DNA of 64,000 bases from Streptomyces sp. NBC_01465 (GTDB lineage Bacteria > Actinomycetota > Actinomycetes > Streptomycetales > Streptomycetaceae). The notes under the pieces are model-generated. The model had not been told where the DNA came from, ran no database searches, and was given only the letters and a program-made list of their open reading frames with translations. This document shows, in pieces, positions 9,912 through 18,090 of this stretch. The stretch lies in NCBI RefSeq assembly GCF_036227325.1, contig NZ_CP109467.1, positions 5,828,001 to 5,892,000 of the forward strand. The letters are read 5' to 3'. Numbering within the stretch: position 1 is the stretch's first letter; each line of letters starts with the position of its first letter. The translations under genes and the position numbers were made by a program.

Positions 9912-10574
9912 ATGCGCTTGCTGATCGTGGAGGACGAGAAGAGGCTCGCGACGTCCCTGGCCAAGGGGCTCGCGGCCGAGGGCTTCGCCGTGGACGTGGT
10001 CCACGACGGCCGGGAGGGACTGCACCGCGCCGGTGAGACTCCGTACGACCTGGTCGTCCTCGACATCATGCTGCCCGGCCTGAACGGCTACCGCGTCTGC
10101 GCCGCCCTGCGCGCCGCCGGCAACGACGTGCCGATCCTGATGCTGACCGCCAAGGACGGGGAGTACGACGAGGCCGAGGGCCTGGACACCGGAGCCGACG
10201 ACTACCTGACGAAGCCGTTCTCGTACGTCGTCCTGGTGGCCAGGATCAGGGCGCTGCTGCGCCGCCGGAGCAACGGCCGCCCCTCGCCCCGGCTGGACGT
10301 CGGCGGCCTCTCCGTCGACACCGCCCGGCGCACCGTGCACTGCGGCGACGCCGAAGTGCCCCTCACAGCAAAGGAGTTCGCGGTCCTGGAGCAGCTCGCC
10401 GTGCGGGCGGGCGAGGTCGTGGGGAAGGCTGCGATCCTGGAGCACGTCTGGGACTTCGCGTACGACGGCGACCCCAACATCGTCGAGGTGTACGTGAGCG
10501 CGCTGCGCCGCAAGATCGGTGCCGATCGCATCCAGACCGTGCGCGGCGCCGGCTACCGGCTGGTGGCGCGATGA
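9912..10574 (+). CDS. OmpR/PhoB-family response regulator
   Basis: 220 residues. Receiver domain with acidic pocket VEDEK, phospho-acceptor Asp51 in VVLDIMLPGLNG, the Thr in MLTAKDG and the Lys in DYLTKPFSY. The C-terminal winged helix ends YVSALRRKIGADRIQTVRGAGYRLV. The stop overlaps the kinase start by 4 bp (ATGA), so the pair is translationally coupled. It probably binds the CTGAAG tandem repeats just upstream of its own start. Target genes likely include the divergent PepSY gene. Confidence 0.95.
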   Translation: MRLLIVEDEKRLATSLAKGLAAEGFAVDVVHDGREGLHRAGETPYDLVVLDIMLPGLNGYRVCAALRAAGNDVPILMLTAKDGEYDEAEGLDTGADDYLTKPFSYVVLVARIRALLRRRSNGRPSPRLDVGGLSVDTARRTVHCGDAEVPLTAKEFAVLEQLAVRAGEVVGKAAILEHVWDFAYDGDPNIVEVYVSALRRKIGADRIQTVRGAGYRLVAR

Positions 10575-12028
10575 GGCGGCCCTGGCGCTCGGTACGCTCC
10601 CGGGCCGCTCTCGGAGCCACCGTCGTCGTCGCCGTCGCGCTGGTCGCCGCCGGGATCGCGGTGCTGCTCGTGCTCCGTACGAGTCTCACCGACCAGGCCG
10701 GTCTCCAGGCCGAGGTCACCGCCCAGGGCGTGGCCTCGGACATCGCCCTGGGCACCTCCCTCGACCAGCTCGATCTGCCCGACGCCGACGAGAACCCGGT
10801 GCAGGTCGTGGACGAGGACCGGCGGGTGCTGGCGGTCAGCGACGACCTCGACGCGATCTCCGGGGCGGGAAGTCCGCAGGTCGAGCCCACGACCGCCCCT
10901 ACAAGCGACGACGACGATGACGACGATCACGGCGACGACGACCCCGGGAAGGGCCAAGTCTCCGGCGACACACCCCAGTTCACCTCCGGCGCCGCCACCG
11001 TCGACGGCACCACCGCCGACTACCGGTTCGCCGCAGTCGAGGCCACCACCCCCACCGGCGTCACCGTCACCGTCTACGCGGGCGCGCCCCTCGCCACCGA
11101 ACAGGGCGCCGTCTCCACCGTCCGCGGCGCCATGCTCGTGGGCCTGCCCGCCCTCCTGGTGGTCGTCGCCGCCGTGACCTGGCTGGTCACCCGGCGCGCG
11201 CTGCGGCCCGTCGAGGGGATCCGCCGCGAGATGGCCGCGATCACCGCCTCCGAGGACCTCGGCCGGCGCGTCCCCGAGCCGTCCTCGTACGACGAGGTCG
11301 CCCGTCTCGCCCGTACGACCAACGAGACCCTCGCCGCGCTCGAAGCCTCCGTCGACCGCCAGCGCCGCTTCGTCGCCGACGCCTCGCACGAGCTCCGCAG
11401 CCCCATCGCGTCCCTGCGCACCCAGCTCGAAGTCGGCGCCGCACACTCGGAGTTGCTCGATGTGGACGGCGCGGTCGCGGACACTGTACGGCTGCAGCAC
11501 CTGGCCGCCGATCTGCTGCTGCTCGCCCGGCTGGACGCGGGGGAGCGGCCGGGGCGCGGGACGGTCGACGCGGAGGCGCTCGTACGGGAAGAGGTGTCCC
11601 AGCGGCGGGCGGCCGGGCGCGTCCCGGTGACGGTGAGGGTGCAGGCCGCGGGTTCGCCCCAGGTGGCGGGTTCGCGCGGTCAGTTGGCGCGCGTCGTCGG
11701 CAATCTCCTCGACAACGCCCAGCGGCATGCCGCCACCGCGGTCGAGGTGTCCGTACGGGAGGAGGACGGCCGGGCCGTGATCGCCGTGGCCGACGACGGT
11801 CCTGGCGTCCCGGAGGCCGAGCGGGAGCGGATCTTCGAGCGGTTCGTACGGCTCGACGACGCCCGCGCCCGCGACGAGGGCGGCGCCGGGCTCGGCCTCG
11901 CGATCGCCCGCGACGTGGCCCTGCGCCACGGTGGCACCCTCACGGTCACGGCAGGCGAGGGTGTGGGCGCCGTCTTCGAGCTACGGCTTCCGCTGGCCGC
12001 GCAGGTGGTCGGCGACCGGGGTCAGTGA
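10571..12028 (+). CDS. Sensor histidine kinase with Asp-rich extracytoplasmic loop
   Basis: 485 residues. TM1 is at about 13-37, the extracytoplasmic loop at 38-185 and TM2 at about 187-207, followed by HAMP. The phospho-accepting His273 is in FVADASHELRSPIA, the N box is NLLDNAQRHA, and the G boxes are DDGPGVPE and GGAGLGLAIA. The sensor loop contains TSDDDDDDDHGDDDPG (about 111-126), an acidic stretch that looks suited to binding metal ions or cationic peptides. The PepSY protein made from the divergent gene is likewise very acidic, so both may sense the same cation; this is inference. The last 48 bases overlap the convergent MarR gene. Confidence 0.94.
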   Translation: MRRPWRSVRSRAALGATVVVAVALVAAGIAVLLVLRTSLTDQAGLQAEVTAQGVASDIALGTSLDQLDLPDADENPVQVVDEDRRVLAVSDDLDAISGAGSPQVEPTTAPTSDDDDDDDHGDDDPGKGQVSGDTPQFTSGAATVDGTTADYRFAAVEATTPTGVTVTVYAGAPLATEQGAVSTVRGAMLVGLPALLVVVAAVTWLVTRRALRPVEGIRREMAAITASEDLGRRVPEPSSYDEVARLARTTNETLAALEASVDRQRRFVADASHELRSPIASLRTQLEVGAAHSELLDVDGAVADTVRLQHLAADLLLLARLDAGERPGRGTVDAEALVREEVSQRRAAGRVPVTVRVQAAGSPQVAGSRGQLARVVGNLLDNAQRHAATAVEVSVREEDGRAVIAVADDGPGVPEAERERIFERFVRLDDARARDEGGAGLGLAIARDVALRHGGTLTVTAGEGVGAVFELRLPLAAQVVGDRGQ

Positions 12029-12454
12029 CGCGCGCAGTGCGGCGAGCGCCTCCGGCTCCAGCATGTCGATGAAGTGCTTGCGGACCGAGGCCACGTGGTG
12101 CGGGGCGACCTTGAGCATCGTCTCGCCGCCGAGGTCGGTGAGGACCGCGAACAGCCCGCGCCGGTCGGACTCGCAGTTCTCGCGCTTCACAAGACCCGCG
12201 TTCTCCATCCGCGTGATCTGGTGCGAGAGGCGGCTCTTGGACTGCAGGGTGGCCGTCGCGAGATCGCTCATCCGCATCCGGCGGCCCTCGGCCTCGGAGA
12301 GGTTGACCAGGATCTCGTAGTCGTTCATGGTCAGGCCGAACGGCTGGAGGTCCTTCTCCATCTGGTAGGTGAGCAGCCTGTTGACGTCCAGATAGGTGCG
12401 CCAGGTGCACTGCTCGGCTTCGGTCAGCCAGCGGGGGGCCGTCTCGGTGTCCAT
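11981..12454 (-). CDS. MarR-family transcriptional regulator
   Basis: 157 residues beginning MDTETAPRWLTEAEQCTW. The winged helix-turn-helix is visible as MRMSDLATATLQSKSRLSHQITRMENAGLVKRENCESDRRG-type sequence around residues 55-95, with the wing Asp-Arg-Arg. The start is ATG 12454; an in-frame extension upstream reads through the AIM24 operon and is not believed. It lies 95 bp downstream of the third AIM24 gene on the same strand, behind a strong hairpin, so it probably has its own promoter. It contains a cysteine in the wing (NCESDRRG), which could allow redox control. Its 3' end overlaps the sensor kinase gene by 48 bp. Confidence 0.92.
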   Translation of the reverse strand: MDTETAPRWLTEAEQCTWRTYLDVNRLLTYQMEKDLQPFGLTMNDYEILVNLSEAEGRRMRMSDLATATLQSKSRLSHQITRMENAGLVKRENCESDRRGLFAVLTDLGGETMLKVAPHHVASVRKHFIDMLEPEALAALRASLTPVADHLRGQRKP

Positions 12455-12491
12455 GATGAGGATTCTACCTAAGAAGTTGAATGCTGGACGA

Positions 12492-12543
12492 GTCTGGGAG
12501 TGCATCGCAGTGTGACGTTTGTTCGATGTTGCACTCCGCAGAC
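12492..12543 (-). terminator. Hairpin after the AIM24 operon
   Basis: GTCTG-GGAGTGCA at 12492-12504 pairs with TGCACTCC-G-CAGAC at 12530-12543 (13 paired bases, one bulged G). It begins 7 bp beyond the stop codon of the last AIM24 gene. No T-run is visible, as is usual for Streptomyces terminators. Confidence 0.65.
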
Positions 12544-12549
12544 TACCGG

Positions 12550-13335
12550 TCACAGCCCGAAGCGACGCTGGAGGTCCCCCAACTGTCCGGGAAGGCGCGG
12601 CACAGCCCCCGCCTGACCTGCACCGGGACCCCCGCCCGGCACCCCAGCCTGCTGCGGCACCGCACCCGTCGGCTGCTCGGCCATCAGCACCTCGGTCGAC
12701 TGGAGGAGGACCGTCCCCGCCCCGACGAACTCGAACTGGTGCTCCTCGCCCGAGGTGCCGCCGAGCCCGGTGAGGGACCTGATCCCGCCCAGTACGCCCG
12801 TCATATAGCCGTGGTCGTAGTGATGGCACGGCGAAGGACAGTCCGCCCAGCCGACGAGCGCCTGCGGGTCGACGCGGATCGGCGGCTCCATGAAGACGAC
12901 CGGACCGTTCGAGGCGGCCACGAACTTCCCCGTACCGATGAGCGTCAGGAAGCCCGGCACGATCGACTGCTTCAGCGCGAGCGACGGCTGGAAGGCGAGG
13001 AGATTGCCCGAGCGGATGGTGAGGTTGCCTTCCTCCAGGTCGTACGAGTTCACGTCGAAGGCCCGGTCGGCGAGCAGCATCTTGCCGGAGCCCTCCGCCA
13101 CCACCCAGTCCTGCGCGTGCATCGGCGAGTGGAAGCTCGTACGGAGGATGCTGTCGAGGCGGCCGCGGCCGAAGCCGTTGAAGTCGATCCGCCCGTAGTA
13201 GGCGATCATCTTGCCCTTCTGCAGCAGCCACTGGCTGCTCTTGAGCTCCACGCAGAAGGTGTACTTGTTCACGTTGTCGTCGACGGGGAGCGACATCGGG
13301 TCGAAGACCGTGGGTCCCGCGGTTCCGGTCGTCAT
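12550..13335 (-). CDS. AIM24 family protein (third in operon)
   Basis: 261 residues of the AIM24/TIGR00266 beta-sandwich family: WLLQKGKMIAYYGRIDF, WVVAEGSGKMLLADRAFDV, LLAFQPSLALK, PGFLTLIGTGKFVAASNG and IRVDPQALVGW. It carries a Pro/Gly/Ala-rich C-terminal extension that the other two copies lack. TAATG couples it to the preceding gene with a 1-bp overlap. The family has no settled biochemical role; mitochondrial Aim24 affects membrane organisation. No signal peptide is visible, so it is probably cytoplasmic or peripheral to the membrane. Confidence 0.9.
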   Translation of the reverse strand: MTTGTAGPTVFDPMSLPVDDNVNKYTFCVELKSSQWLLQKGKMIAYYGRIDFNGFGRGRLDSILRTSFHSPMHAQDWVVAEGSGKMLLADRAFDVNSYDLEEGNLTIRSGNLLAFQPSLALKQSIVPGFLTLIGTGKFVAASNGPVVFMEPPIRVDPQALVGWADCPSPCHHYDHGYMTGVLGGIRSLTGLGGTSGEEHQFEFVGAGTVLLQSTEVLMAEQPTGAVPQQAGVPGGGPGAGQAGAVPRLPGQLGDLQRRFGL

Positions 13336-13985
13336 TACAGCTTCTCCTCCGACGCCTGTACGTAGACCGCTCCGTTGCCCGACAGCTCCAGCTGGAACGC
13401 CTCGCCGGAGCCGCGCCCCACCATGTCGCGCCAGCCCAGCGCCGTGGAGAGCTTGTTGCGCACGTCCCCGTGGTGGGCCACGTACGCCTGCGGGTCGACA
13501 TGAATCGGCCGCTGCGGGGTGATCGGCAGCTCCACGACCCCGCCGTGCGCCATCACGGCCACCGCGCCGTGCCCCTTGAGGGTGGTGGTGAAGAGCCCCT
13601 GCCCGGTGACCTGCCCCCGGACCATGCCCATCACCCCGCCCTGCGAGCCCATGAACATCGTGCCCTGCTGCAGGGCCCCGTCGAAGGCGAGGAGGCGGTC
13701 GGCCTCGACGTAGAGGGTGTCGCCCGCGAGCTGGATCACCTGGATGTGGTGGCCGCCGTGGCCGAACATCACGGTGCCGCTGCCCTCGACGGTCATGAGA
13801 GGAGTGGCCTCATTGGCCACCCGCCGGCCGATCATCGACATCAGGCCGCCCTGGCCGCCCTGGATGTTGGGCGTGAAGGACACCTCGCCCTTGTACGCGA
13901 GCATCGCCCCGCGCTGGCTGAACATCTTCTGGCCGGGCAGCACCGTCGCCTCGACCATCTTCGAATTGACCTCGCGGAACGGCAT
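13335..13985 (-). CDS. AIM24 family protein (second in operon)
   Basis: 216 residues: MPFREVNSKMVEATVLPGQK, MLAYKGEVSFTPN, PLMTVEGSGTVMFGHGGHHI, VEADRLLAFDGAL, TTLKGHGAVAVMAHGG and IHVDPQAYVAHHGDV. This is the same scaffold as both neighbours. It joins the first gene by TGATG and the third by TAATG, each a 1-bp overlap, so the three are made at linked levels and may form a hetero-oligomer (inference). It is unusually rich in histidine and methionine in its middle part. Confidence 0.9.
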   Translation of the reverse strand: MPFREVNSKMVEATVLPGQKMFSQRGAMLAYKGEVSFTPNIQGGQGGLMSMIGRRVANEATPLMTVEGSGTVMFGHGGHHIQVIQLAGDTLYVEADRLLAFDGALQQGTMFMGSQGGVMGMVRGQVTGQGLFTTTLKGHGAVAVMAHGGVVELPITPQRPIHVDPQAYVAHHGDVRNKLSTALGWRDMVGRGSGEAFQLELSGNGAVYVQASEEKL

Positions 13986-14623
13986 CAGACTTCGCCCCCG
14001 ATGGTGTTGCGCTCGCTGGGCTGCACATAGACCAGCCCCTCGCCCTCGAAGCGGATCTGGAACGCCTCGCCCGAGCCCTCACCGATGAAGGTGCGGAACG
14101 TCACCCCGGACTGGAAGTGCTGCTGCAGATTTCCGGTGTGCGCGATGTACGCCCCCGGGTCGACCTGGAGCGGGTACTGCGCGCTCACCCGCAGGACGAC
14201 GGCGGGACCGTCCGACATGATCGCCGCCTGGCCGACGCCCTCCACGGTGGTGGTGAACAGACCGTTGCCCTGGGTCGCGCCGCGCAGACCGGTGAAGGTG
14301 GTGCCGGTGCGCAGGCCCGCGTCCGTGCAGAGGAGATTGCTGGACTCGACGTACAGCTTCTCGCCGTTGAGGGAGACCAGGCTGATCTCGCTTGCCCGGT
14401 CCGCGAAGTAGCAGGTCCCGTTCCCCTTCACCTCCATCATGACCATCTGCTCGCCGGTCAGGCGCCGGGTCACCATCCCGCGTATGCCCTCACCGCCGCC
14501 GGACATCTTCTTGAACGCCATCTGGCCGTCGTAGGCGACCATCGCGCCGTTCTTCGCCTTGACGGAGTCGCCGGTCATGGAGACCGCGAGCATTTTGCTC
14601 CCCTGGAGCATGAACTGAGCCAC
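13985..14623 (-). CDS. AIM24 family protein (first in operon)
   Basis: 212 residues. The start is taken as GTG 14623 (MAQFMLQGSKMLAVSMTG) because recognisable family sequence begins there; upstream in-frame codons encode a Pro-rich stretch unlike the family. Motifs are MVAYDGQMAFKK, VMMEVKGNGTCYFADRASEI, VESSNLLCTDAGL, TTVEGVGQAAIMSDG and LQVDPGAYIAHTGNL. No Shine-Dalgarno is visible. TATCTT lies 7 bases before the GTG, which suggests a leaderless mRNA. It heads the three-gene AIM24 operon and is divergent from a DUF3817 gene. Confidence 0.88.
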   Translation of the reverse strand: MAQFMLQGSKMLAVSMTGDSVKAKNGAMVAYDGQMAFKKMSGGGEGIRGMVTRRLTGEQMVMMEVKGNGTCYFADRASEISLVSLNGEKLYVESSNLLCTDAGLRTGTTFTGLRGATQGNGLFTTTVEGVGQAAIMSDGPAVVLRVSAQYPLQVDPGAYIAHTGNLQQHFQSGVTFRTFIGEGSGEAFQIRFEGEGLVYVQPSERNTIGGEV

Positions 14624-14636
14624 GGAATCGAAGATA
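14621..14636 (-). promoter_or_regulatory. Possible leaderless promoter -10 for the AIM24 operon
   Basis: On the minus strand TATCTT is followed by 7 bases and then the GTG start, the spacing expected when transcription begins at the start codon. The -35 region is weak (a TGTTCG at 17 bp). This fits the absence of a ribosome-binding site. Confidence 0.4.
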
Positions 14637-14790
14637 GGGGGAGCGGAGGTGCGCGAACAGGGCCCTTGAGGAGGATCTGGACCCTGATCCGACCCTGGGA
14701 ATCCCGGCTGCAACAATGGTTCGAGCTTGTGCGTACATTCACAAGATCGCCAGCCCTTCTCCTTCCCCCGATGCCGAAGGTTGCCCCTCC

Positions 14791-15132
14791 GTGGACATCA
14801 AGACCGCTTCCGCCATCCGACGCCTCCGCCTGGTCTCCGCCCCCGAGGCGGTCTCCTTCCTGCTGCTGCTCATCTGCTCGGTGCTCAAGCGCACCACGGA
14901 CTTCAACGCGGTTCCGGTCATGGGCATGGTCCACGGCGTGCTCTTCGTCCTGTACGTGCTCTTCTGGCTGGACGCCTGGAACCGCGCCAAGTGGTCCGCC
15001 GGCACCGGGATCCTCTACTTCGTCCTGTCGGTCCTGCCGACCGGCGGCTTCTTCGCCGAGCGCAAGCTCAAGCGCGAGGCCGAGAACGCGGTCATCGCCG
15101 CGCGCGCCCGCCGCGAAGGCGTGGTCGCCTGA
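14791..15132 (+). CDS. DUF3817 small membrane protein
   Basis: 113 residues beginning [22 protein letters not shown], with three hydrophobic segments ([42 protein letters not shown]) and a basic C-terminus ([11 protein letters not shown]). The conserved HG in GMVHGVLF and the [10 protein letters not shown] motif place it in DUF3817. Start GTG 14791, with GAAGG about 10 bases upstream. It overlaps the following thiamine-binding gene by 1 bp (TGATG). A paralogue lies at 18747. Function unknown. Confidence 0.88.
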   Translation: MDIKTASAIRRLRLVSAPEAVSFLLLLICSVLKRTTDFNAVPVMGMVHGVLFVLYVLFWLDAWNRAKWSAGTGILYFVLSVLPTGGFFAERKLKREAENAVIAARARREGVVA

Positions 15133-15434
15133 TGATCGTCGCCTTCTCGGTCTCTCCGCTGGGTGTCGGCGAGGACGTCGGCGAGTACGTGGCCGACGCG
15201 GTGCGGGTGGTGCGGGAATCGGGGCTGCCGAACCGTACGGACGCGATGTTCACCTCCATCGAAGGTGAGTGGGACGAGGTCATGGACGTCGTCAAGCGCG
15301 CCGTCGCGGCCGTGGAAGCGCGGGCGGGGCGGGTCTCGCTCGTCCTCAAGGCCGACATCAGGCCCGGTGTGACGGACGGGCTGACCTCAAAGGTCGACAC
15401 CGTCGAGCGCTACCTCGCCGGTCCCGCCGCTTAG
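15132..15434 (+). CDS. MTH1187/YkoF-type thiamine-binding protein
   Basis: 100 residues: [47 protein letters not shown], then [26 protein letters not shown]. This is the ferredoxin-like fold of the DUF77/MTH1187 family, proposed to bind thiamine-like ligands. The start codon overlaps the DUF3817 stop by 1 bp (TGATG), implying coupled production. The last 48 bases overlap the convergent regulator gene. The ligand is not proven by sequence. Confidence 0.88.
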   Translation: MIVAFSVSPLGVGEDVGEYVADAVRVVRESGLPNRTDAMFTSIEGEWDEVMDVVKRAVAAVEARAGRVSLVLKADIRPGVTDGLTSKVDTVERYLAGPAA

Positions 15435-16400
15435 CGCGATCCCCAGCGGCGTCCGCTCGTACAGCACCTGGTGCCCGTAGCGGCGCGACGTCAGCAGTCC
15501 CGCCCCGCGCAGCGCCGACAGATGCGCCGATACGGAGCTGGGGGCCAGCCGCAGCCGGTGCGCGAGCGCGGTGGTGGAGGCGGGATCGTCGAGCGCGCAC
15601 AGTACGTCGGCCCTTGCCCGGCCCAGCAGCCGGGCGAGGGCCTCCGGCGTTCTGCCCTCGTCCCGTTCCGTCCACAGGGCGCCGATGCCGCGCGCCGGAT
15701 AGACGACGGTCGGCTGCCAGGGGGCGTCGAATCCGCTGATCACCTCCGGCCAGCAGAAGGCGCTGGGCATCAGCATCAGGCCCCGGCCGGTCGGCTCCCG
15801 TACGTGCTCCCCGTTGTTGGCGAGGGTGAGCGTCGTACCGTCCCAGCTCAGGCGGGGGTGCAGCTCGGAGAGCAGGCCGCCGAGGCCGACCTCGGCGAGG
15901 CGCCGGGAGTGGTACGCGATGTCCGCCTCCAGGAGCGAGCGGAGGCGGGGCCACTCCGGTTCGACGAGGGTGTGCCAGGCGGTCTCCATGAGATCGGTCA
16001 ACTCCCGTACGGCACGGGCCGGTTCATGCAGCATGCGCTGTCCGGCCGGGGTGTCGGCGGCGCCGGGCGTGCACGCGAGGGAGCGGGCCATGTCGTCGCG
16101 GGCGAGCTCGGGGTCGGTGGCGCGTACGGCCGCGATCTCCTCCTCGAAGGAGGCTGCGGGACCCAGGGGCGGCGGGCAGAGGTAGTCCGGGTTGTGGCCG
16201 CGGCGGGGCATCAGCAGCCAGACGGTGGCGAGGTCCAGGCCGGCGGCGGCGGTCCGGATCTTGCGGAGCCAGGGGAGGTGGTAGCCCTGGCGGGCGGGGG
16301 AGTTGAGGGTACGGACCGCCTCCTGCGTCTCCCAGAGCGGGGAGAGCGCGAACCGGCACCGGAGGAGGTCGGCCTCGCCGAGGTGGACGCGGAAGGGCAT
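15387..16400 (-). CDS. ArsR-type winged-helix regulator with large N-terminal domain
   Basis: 337 residues. The N-terminal 230 or so residues ([21 protein letters not shown]) form an uncharacterised domain resembling DUF5937. The DNA-binding winged helix is at the C-terminus: [31 protein letters not shown] sequence, then [25 protein letters not shown]. The start ATG 16400 is preferred over an upstream in-frame ATG because conserved sequence begins there. It is divergent from an MFS gene, a common target arrangement, and its 3' end overlaps the thiamine-binding gene by 48 bp. Ligand unknown. Confidence 0.88.
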   Translation of the reverse strand: MPFRVHLGEADLLRCRFALSPLWETQEAVRTLNSPARQGYHLPWLRKIRTAAAGLDLATVWLLMPRRGHNPDYLCPPPLGPAASFEEEIAAVRATDPELARDDMARSLACTPGAADTPAGQRMLHEPARAVRELTDLMETAWHTLVEPEWPRLRSLLEADIAYHSRRLAEVGLGGLLSELHPRLSWDGTTLTLANNGEHVREPTGRGLMLMPSAFCWPEVISGFDAPWQPTVVYPARGIGALWTERDEGRTPEALARLLGRARADVLCALDDPASTTALAHRLRLAPSSVSAHLSALRGAGLLTSRRYGHQVLYERTPLGIALSGGTGEVALDGVDL

Positions 16401-16475
16401 GGCGGGTCCCGTGGAGTGATTCGGCCTGGGCCGAAAGTCTAGGGCGGGTGGGGCGGGCGGCGGCAGGGTGCGCTC

Positions 16476-18080
16476 ATGCCACCGCCGGAGCATTCCCCCA
16501 CCCCGCCCCTTCCCGAAACCATGGGCTCCGCCCCTGGACCCCCTTGTCAGGGAGAGGGCCGACCGGGGCCCGCGCCCCGGCCCCCGCTTGCGGGGGCTAC
16601 GCCCCCTGCACCCCCGAACACGGCCTCCGGCCGCTCGTCCTCAAACGCCGGACGGGCTGAATTTGCCCCTGAGGGCGCCAACCGGGCTGCGGTCGCCGCA
16701 CCTCCTGAGTCGCGGCCTCCGGCCGGCTCGTCCTCAAACGCCGGACAGGCTGAATTCGCCCTCCCCGCCGGTTGCCCACCGGCCGAATCCGCCCCCGGCG
16801 ACCCCGGATCGGCGGAGCCGGTCCCCACAGGGACCGGCTACACCCACCTCTTCCGCATCCCCGAATTCCGCACCGTCTTCCTCGCCCACCTCCTCTCCCT
16901 CCTCGGCGTCGTCGTCAGCGAGATCTCCCTCACCGTCCTCGTCTACGACCTCACCGGCTCCCCCCTCCTCAGCGCCCTCACCTTCGCCCTCGGCTTCCTC
17001 CCCTACCTCATCGGCGGCACCCTCCTCGCCGGCGTTGCCGACCGCTTCCCCGCCCGGCGCGTGCTCGTCGTCTGCGATCTGATCTGCGCCTCGTGCGCCG
17101 CCGTCATGGCCTTCCCCGGTACGCCCGTCGCCGGGCTCCTCGCCATCCGCTGCGTCGTCGCCGTCGTCTCACCCGTCTTCAACGGGACCCGTATGGCCAC
17201 CCTCACCGACATCCTCGGCGGCGGCGATCTCTTCGTCCTCGGGCGCTCCCTCCTGCGGATCGTGTCCCAGAGCGCACTGCTCGCCGGGTTCGGTGCGGGC
17301 GGTCTGCTGCTGACCGTCCTGTCGCCGCGCGGCGCCATGTGCGTCACCGTCCTCACGTTCGCCACCTCCGCGCTGCTCCTCCGCTTCGGTACGAAACGCC
17401 GGCCGGCCAGGGCCCAAGGGGGCGGCGGCGCGGACCTGTTGCGGGAGTCGCTCGCCGGGGCGCGGTTCGTGTTCGCCGACCGCAGGGTCCGCGCGCTGAC
17501 CCTGATGTTCTGGGTCTCACCGCTCTTCGCCGTCGCGCCCGAGGCGCTCGCCGCCCCGTACGCCGGTGAGATCGGCGCCTCCACCGGCGCCCTCGGACTG
17601 CTGATGTGCGCGATGCCCGTCGGCACCATCGCGGGCGAACTGTGGGCGGGATCGGCCCTGACCCCCGCCGCGCGCTCCCGGATCGTGCTGCCGCTGGCAG
17701 CGGTGAGCGTGCTGCCGCTGCTGCTGTACGGGGTGCGGCCGGGGATCGCCCTCGCCGCCGTCGCACTCGTCCTCACCGGTGCGACCGGGGCGTACACCCT
17801 GGGGCTCGACAAGTGGTACGTCGACGCCGTCCCCGAGGAGATCCGCGGGCGCGCCATGACCCTGCTCACCGCGGGGATGATGACCGTCCAGGGCGTGGGC
17901 ATGGCGCTGGCAGGGGTGGTCGCCGAACTGGTCCCCGTGCACCAGGCCGTCGCGGGGGCCGGGGCGCTGGGGACCTTGGCGATTCTTGTACTTCTCCGGG
18001 AGGTGCGGGTCGTGCGCCGTACAGACAGTGCGAGGACCGAAGAGCGAGACAGGGCTGACCGGTATATGACCGGCGGGTAG
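16476..18080 (+). CDS. MFS transporter with repeat-derived N-terminal extension
   Basis: About 534 residues if ATG 16476 is used. Residues from about 120 onward (TGYTHLFRIPEFRTVFLAHLL) are an ordinary 12-TM MFS transporter with VADRFPARRVLVVCDL in loop 2-3. The first 115 residues come from dispersed GC-rich repeats and are Pro/Ala/Ser-rich; they contain the same peptide twice (SSSNAGRAEFA and SSSNAGQAEFA). ATG 16476 has a modest site (CAGGG); ATG 16521 is the only other standard start before the transporter domain. Either a start near 16.8 kb uses a non-standard codon or the extension is really translated. MarR gene 18091 follows after 10 bp and may control it. Confidence 0.8.
   Translation: MPPPEHSPTPPLPETMGSAPGPPCQGEGRPGPAPRPPLAGATPPAPPNTASGRSSSNAGRAEFAPEGANRAAVAAPPESRPPAGSSSNAGQAEFALPAGCPPAESAPGDPGSAEPVPTGTGYTHLFRIPEFRTVFLAHLLSLLGVVVSEISLTVLVYDLTGSPLLSALTFALGFLPYLIGGTLLAGVADRFPARRVLVVCDLICASCAAVMAFPGTPVAGLLAIRCVVAVVSPVFNGTRMATLTDILGGGDLFVLGRSLLRIVSQSALLAGFGAGGLLLTVLSPRGAMCVTVLTFATSALLLRFGTKRRPARAQGGGGADLLRESLAGARFVFADRRVRALTLMFWVSPLFAVAPEALAAPYAGEIGASTGALGLLMCAMPVGTIAGELWAGSALTPAARSRIVLPLAAVSVLPLLLYGVRPGIALAAVALVLTGATGAYTLGLDKWYVDAVPEEIRGRAMTLLTAGMMTVQGVGMALAGVVAELVPVHQAVAGAGALGTLAILVLLREVRVVRRTDSARTEERDRADRYMTGG
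16496..16619. repeat. Dispersed GC-rich repeat, copy A
   Basis: A 124-bp element. Its left end, CCCCACCCCGCCCCTTCCCG plus AAAC (16496-16519), is identical to that of copy B at 23069. Its right end, GGGGGCTACGCCCCCTGC plus ACCCCCGAAC (16592-16619), differs from copy B at two bases. The interior contains inverted G/C blocks and differs between copies. Both copies lie just upstream of a plus-strand gene. Confidence 0.8.
16621..16762. repeat. Two copies of a ~50-bp palindromic repeat read in frame
   Basis: 16621-16670 and 16713-16762 match at nearly every base with a 1-bp indel. Each contains CGGCCTCCGGCC (a hairpin) followed by CTCGTCCTCAAACGCCGGAC and GGCTGAATT. The cores are 93 bp apart, a multiple of three, so both encode SSSNAG(R/Q)AEFA in the MFS frame. 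This type of sequence is a familiar Streptomyces intergenic repeat (recollection, not checked). Confidence 0.8.
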
Positions 18081-18090
18081 GGTCGGTGCC

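Noticed and set aside
11981..13501. MarR gene extended upstream through the AIM24 genes to ~506 residues
   Set aside because: The upstream part is an out-of-frame reading of AIM24 coding sequence; MarR family sequence begins at the ATG at 12454.
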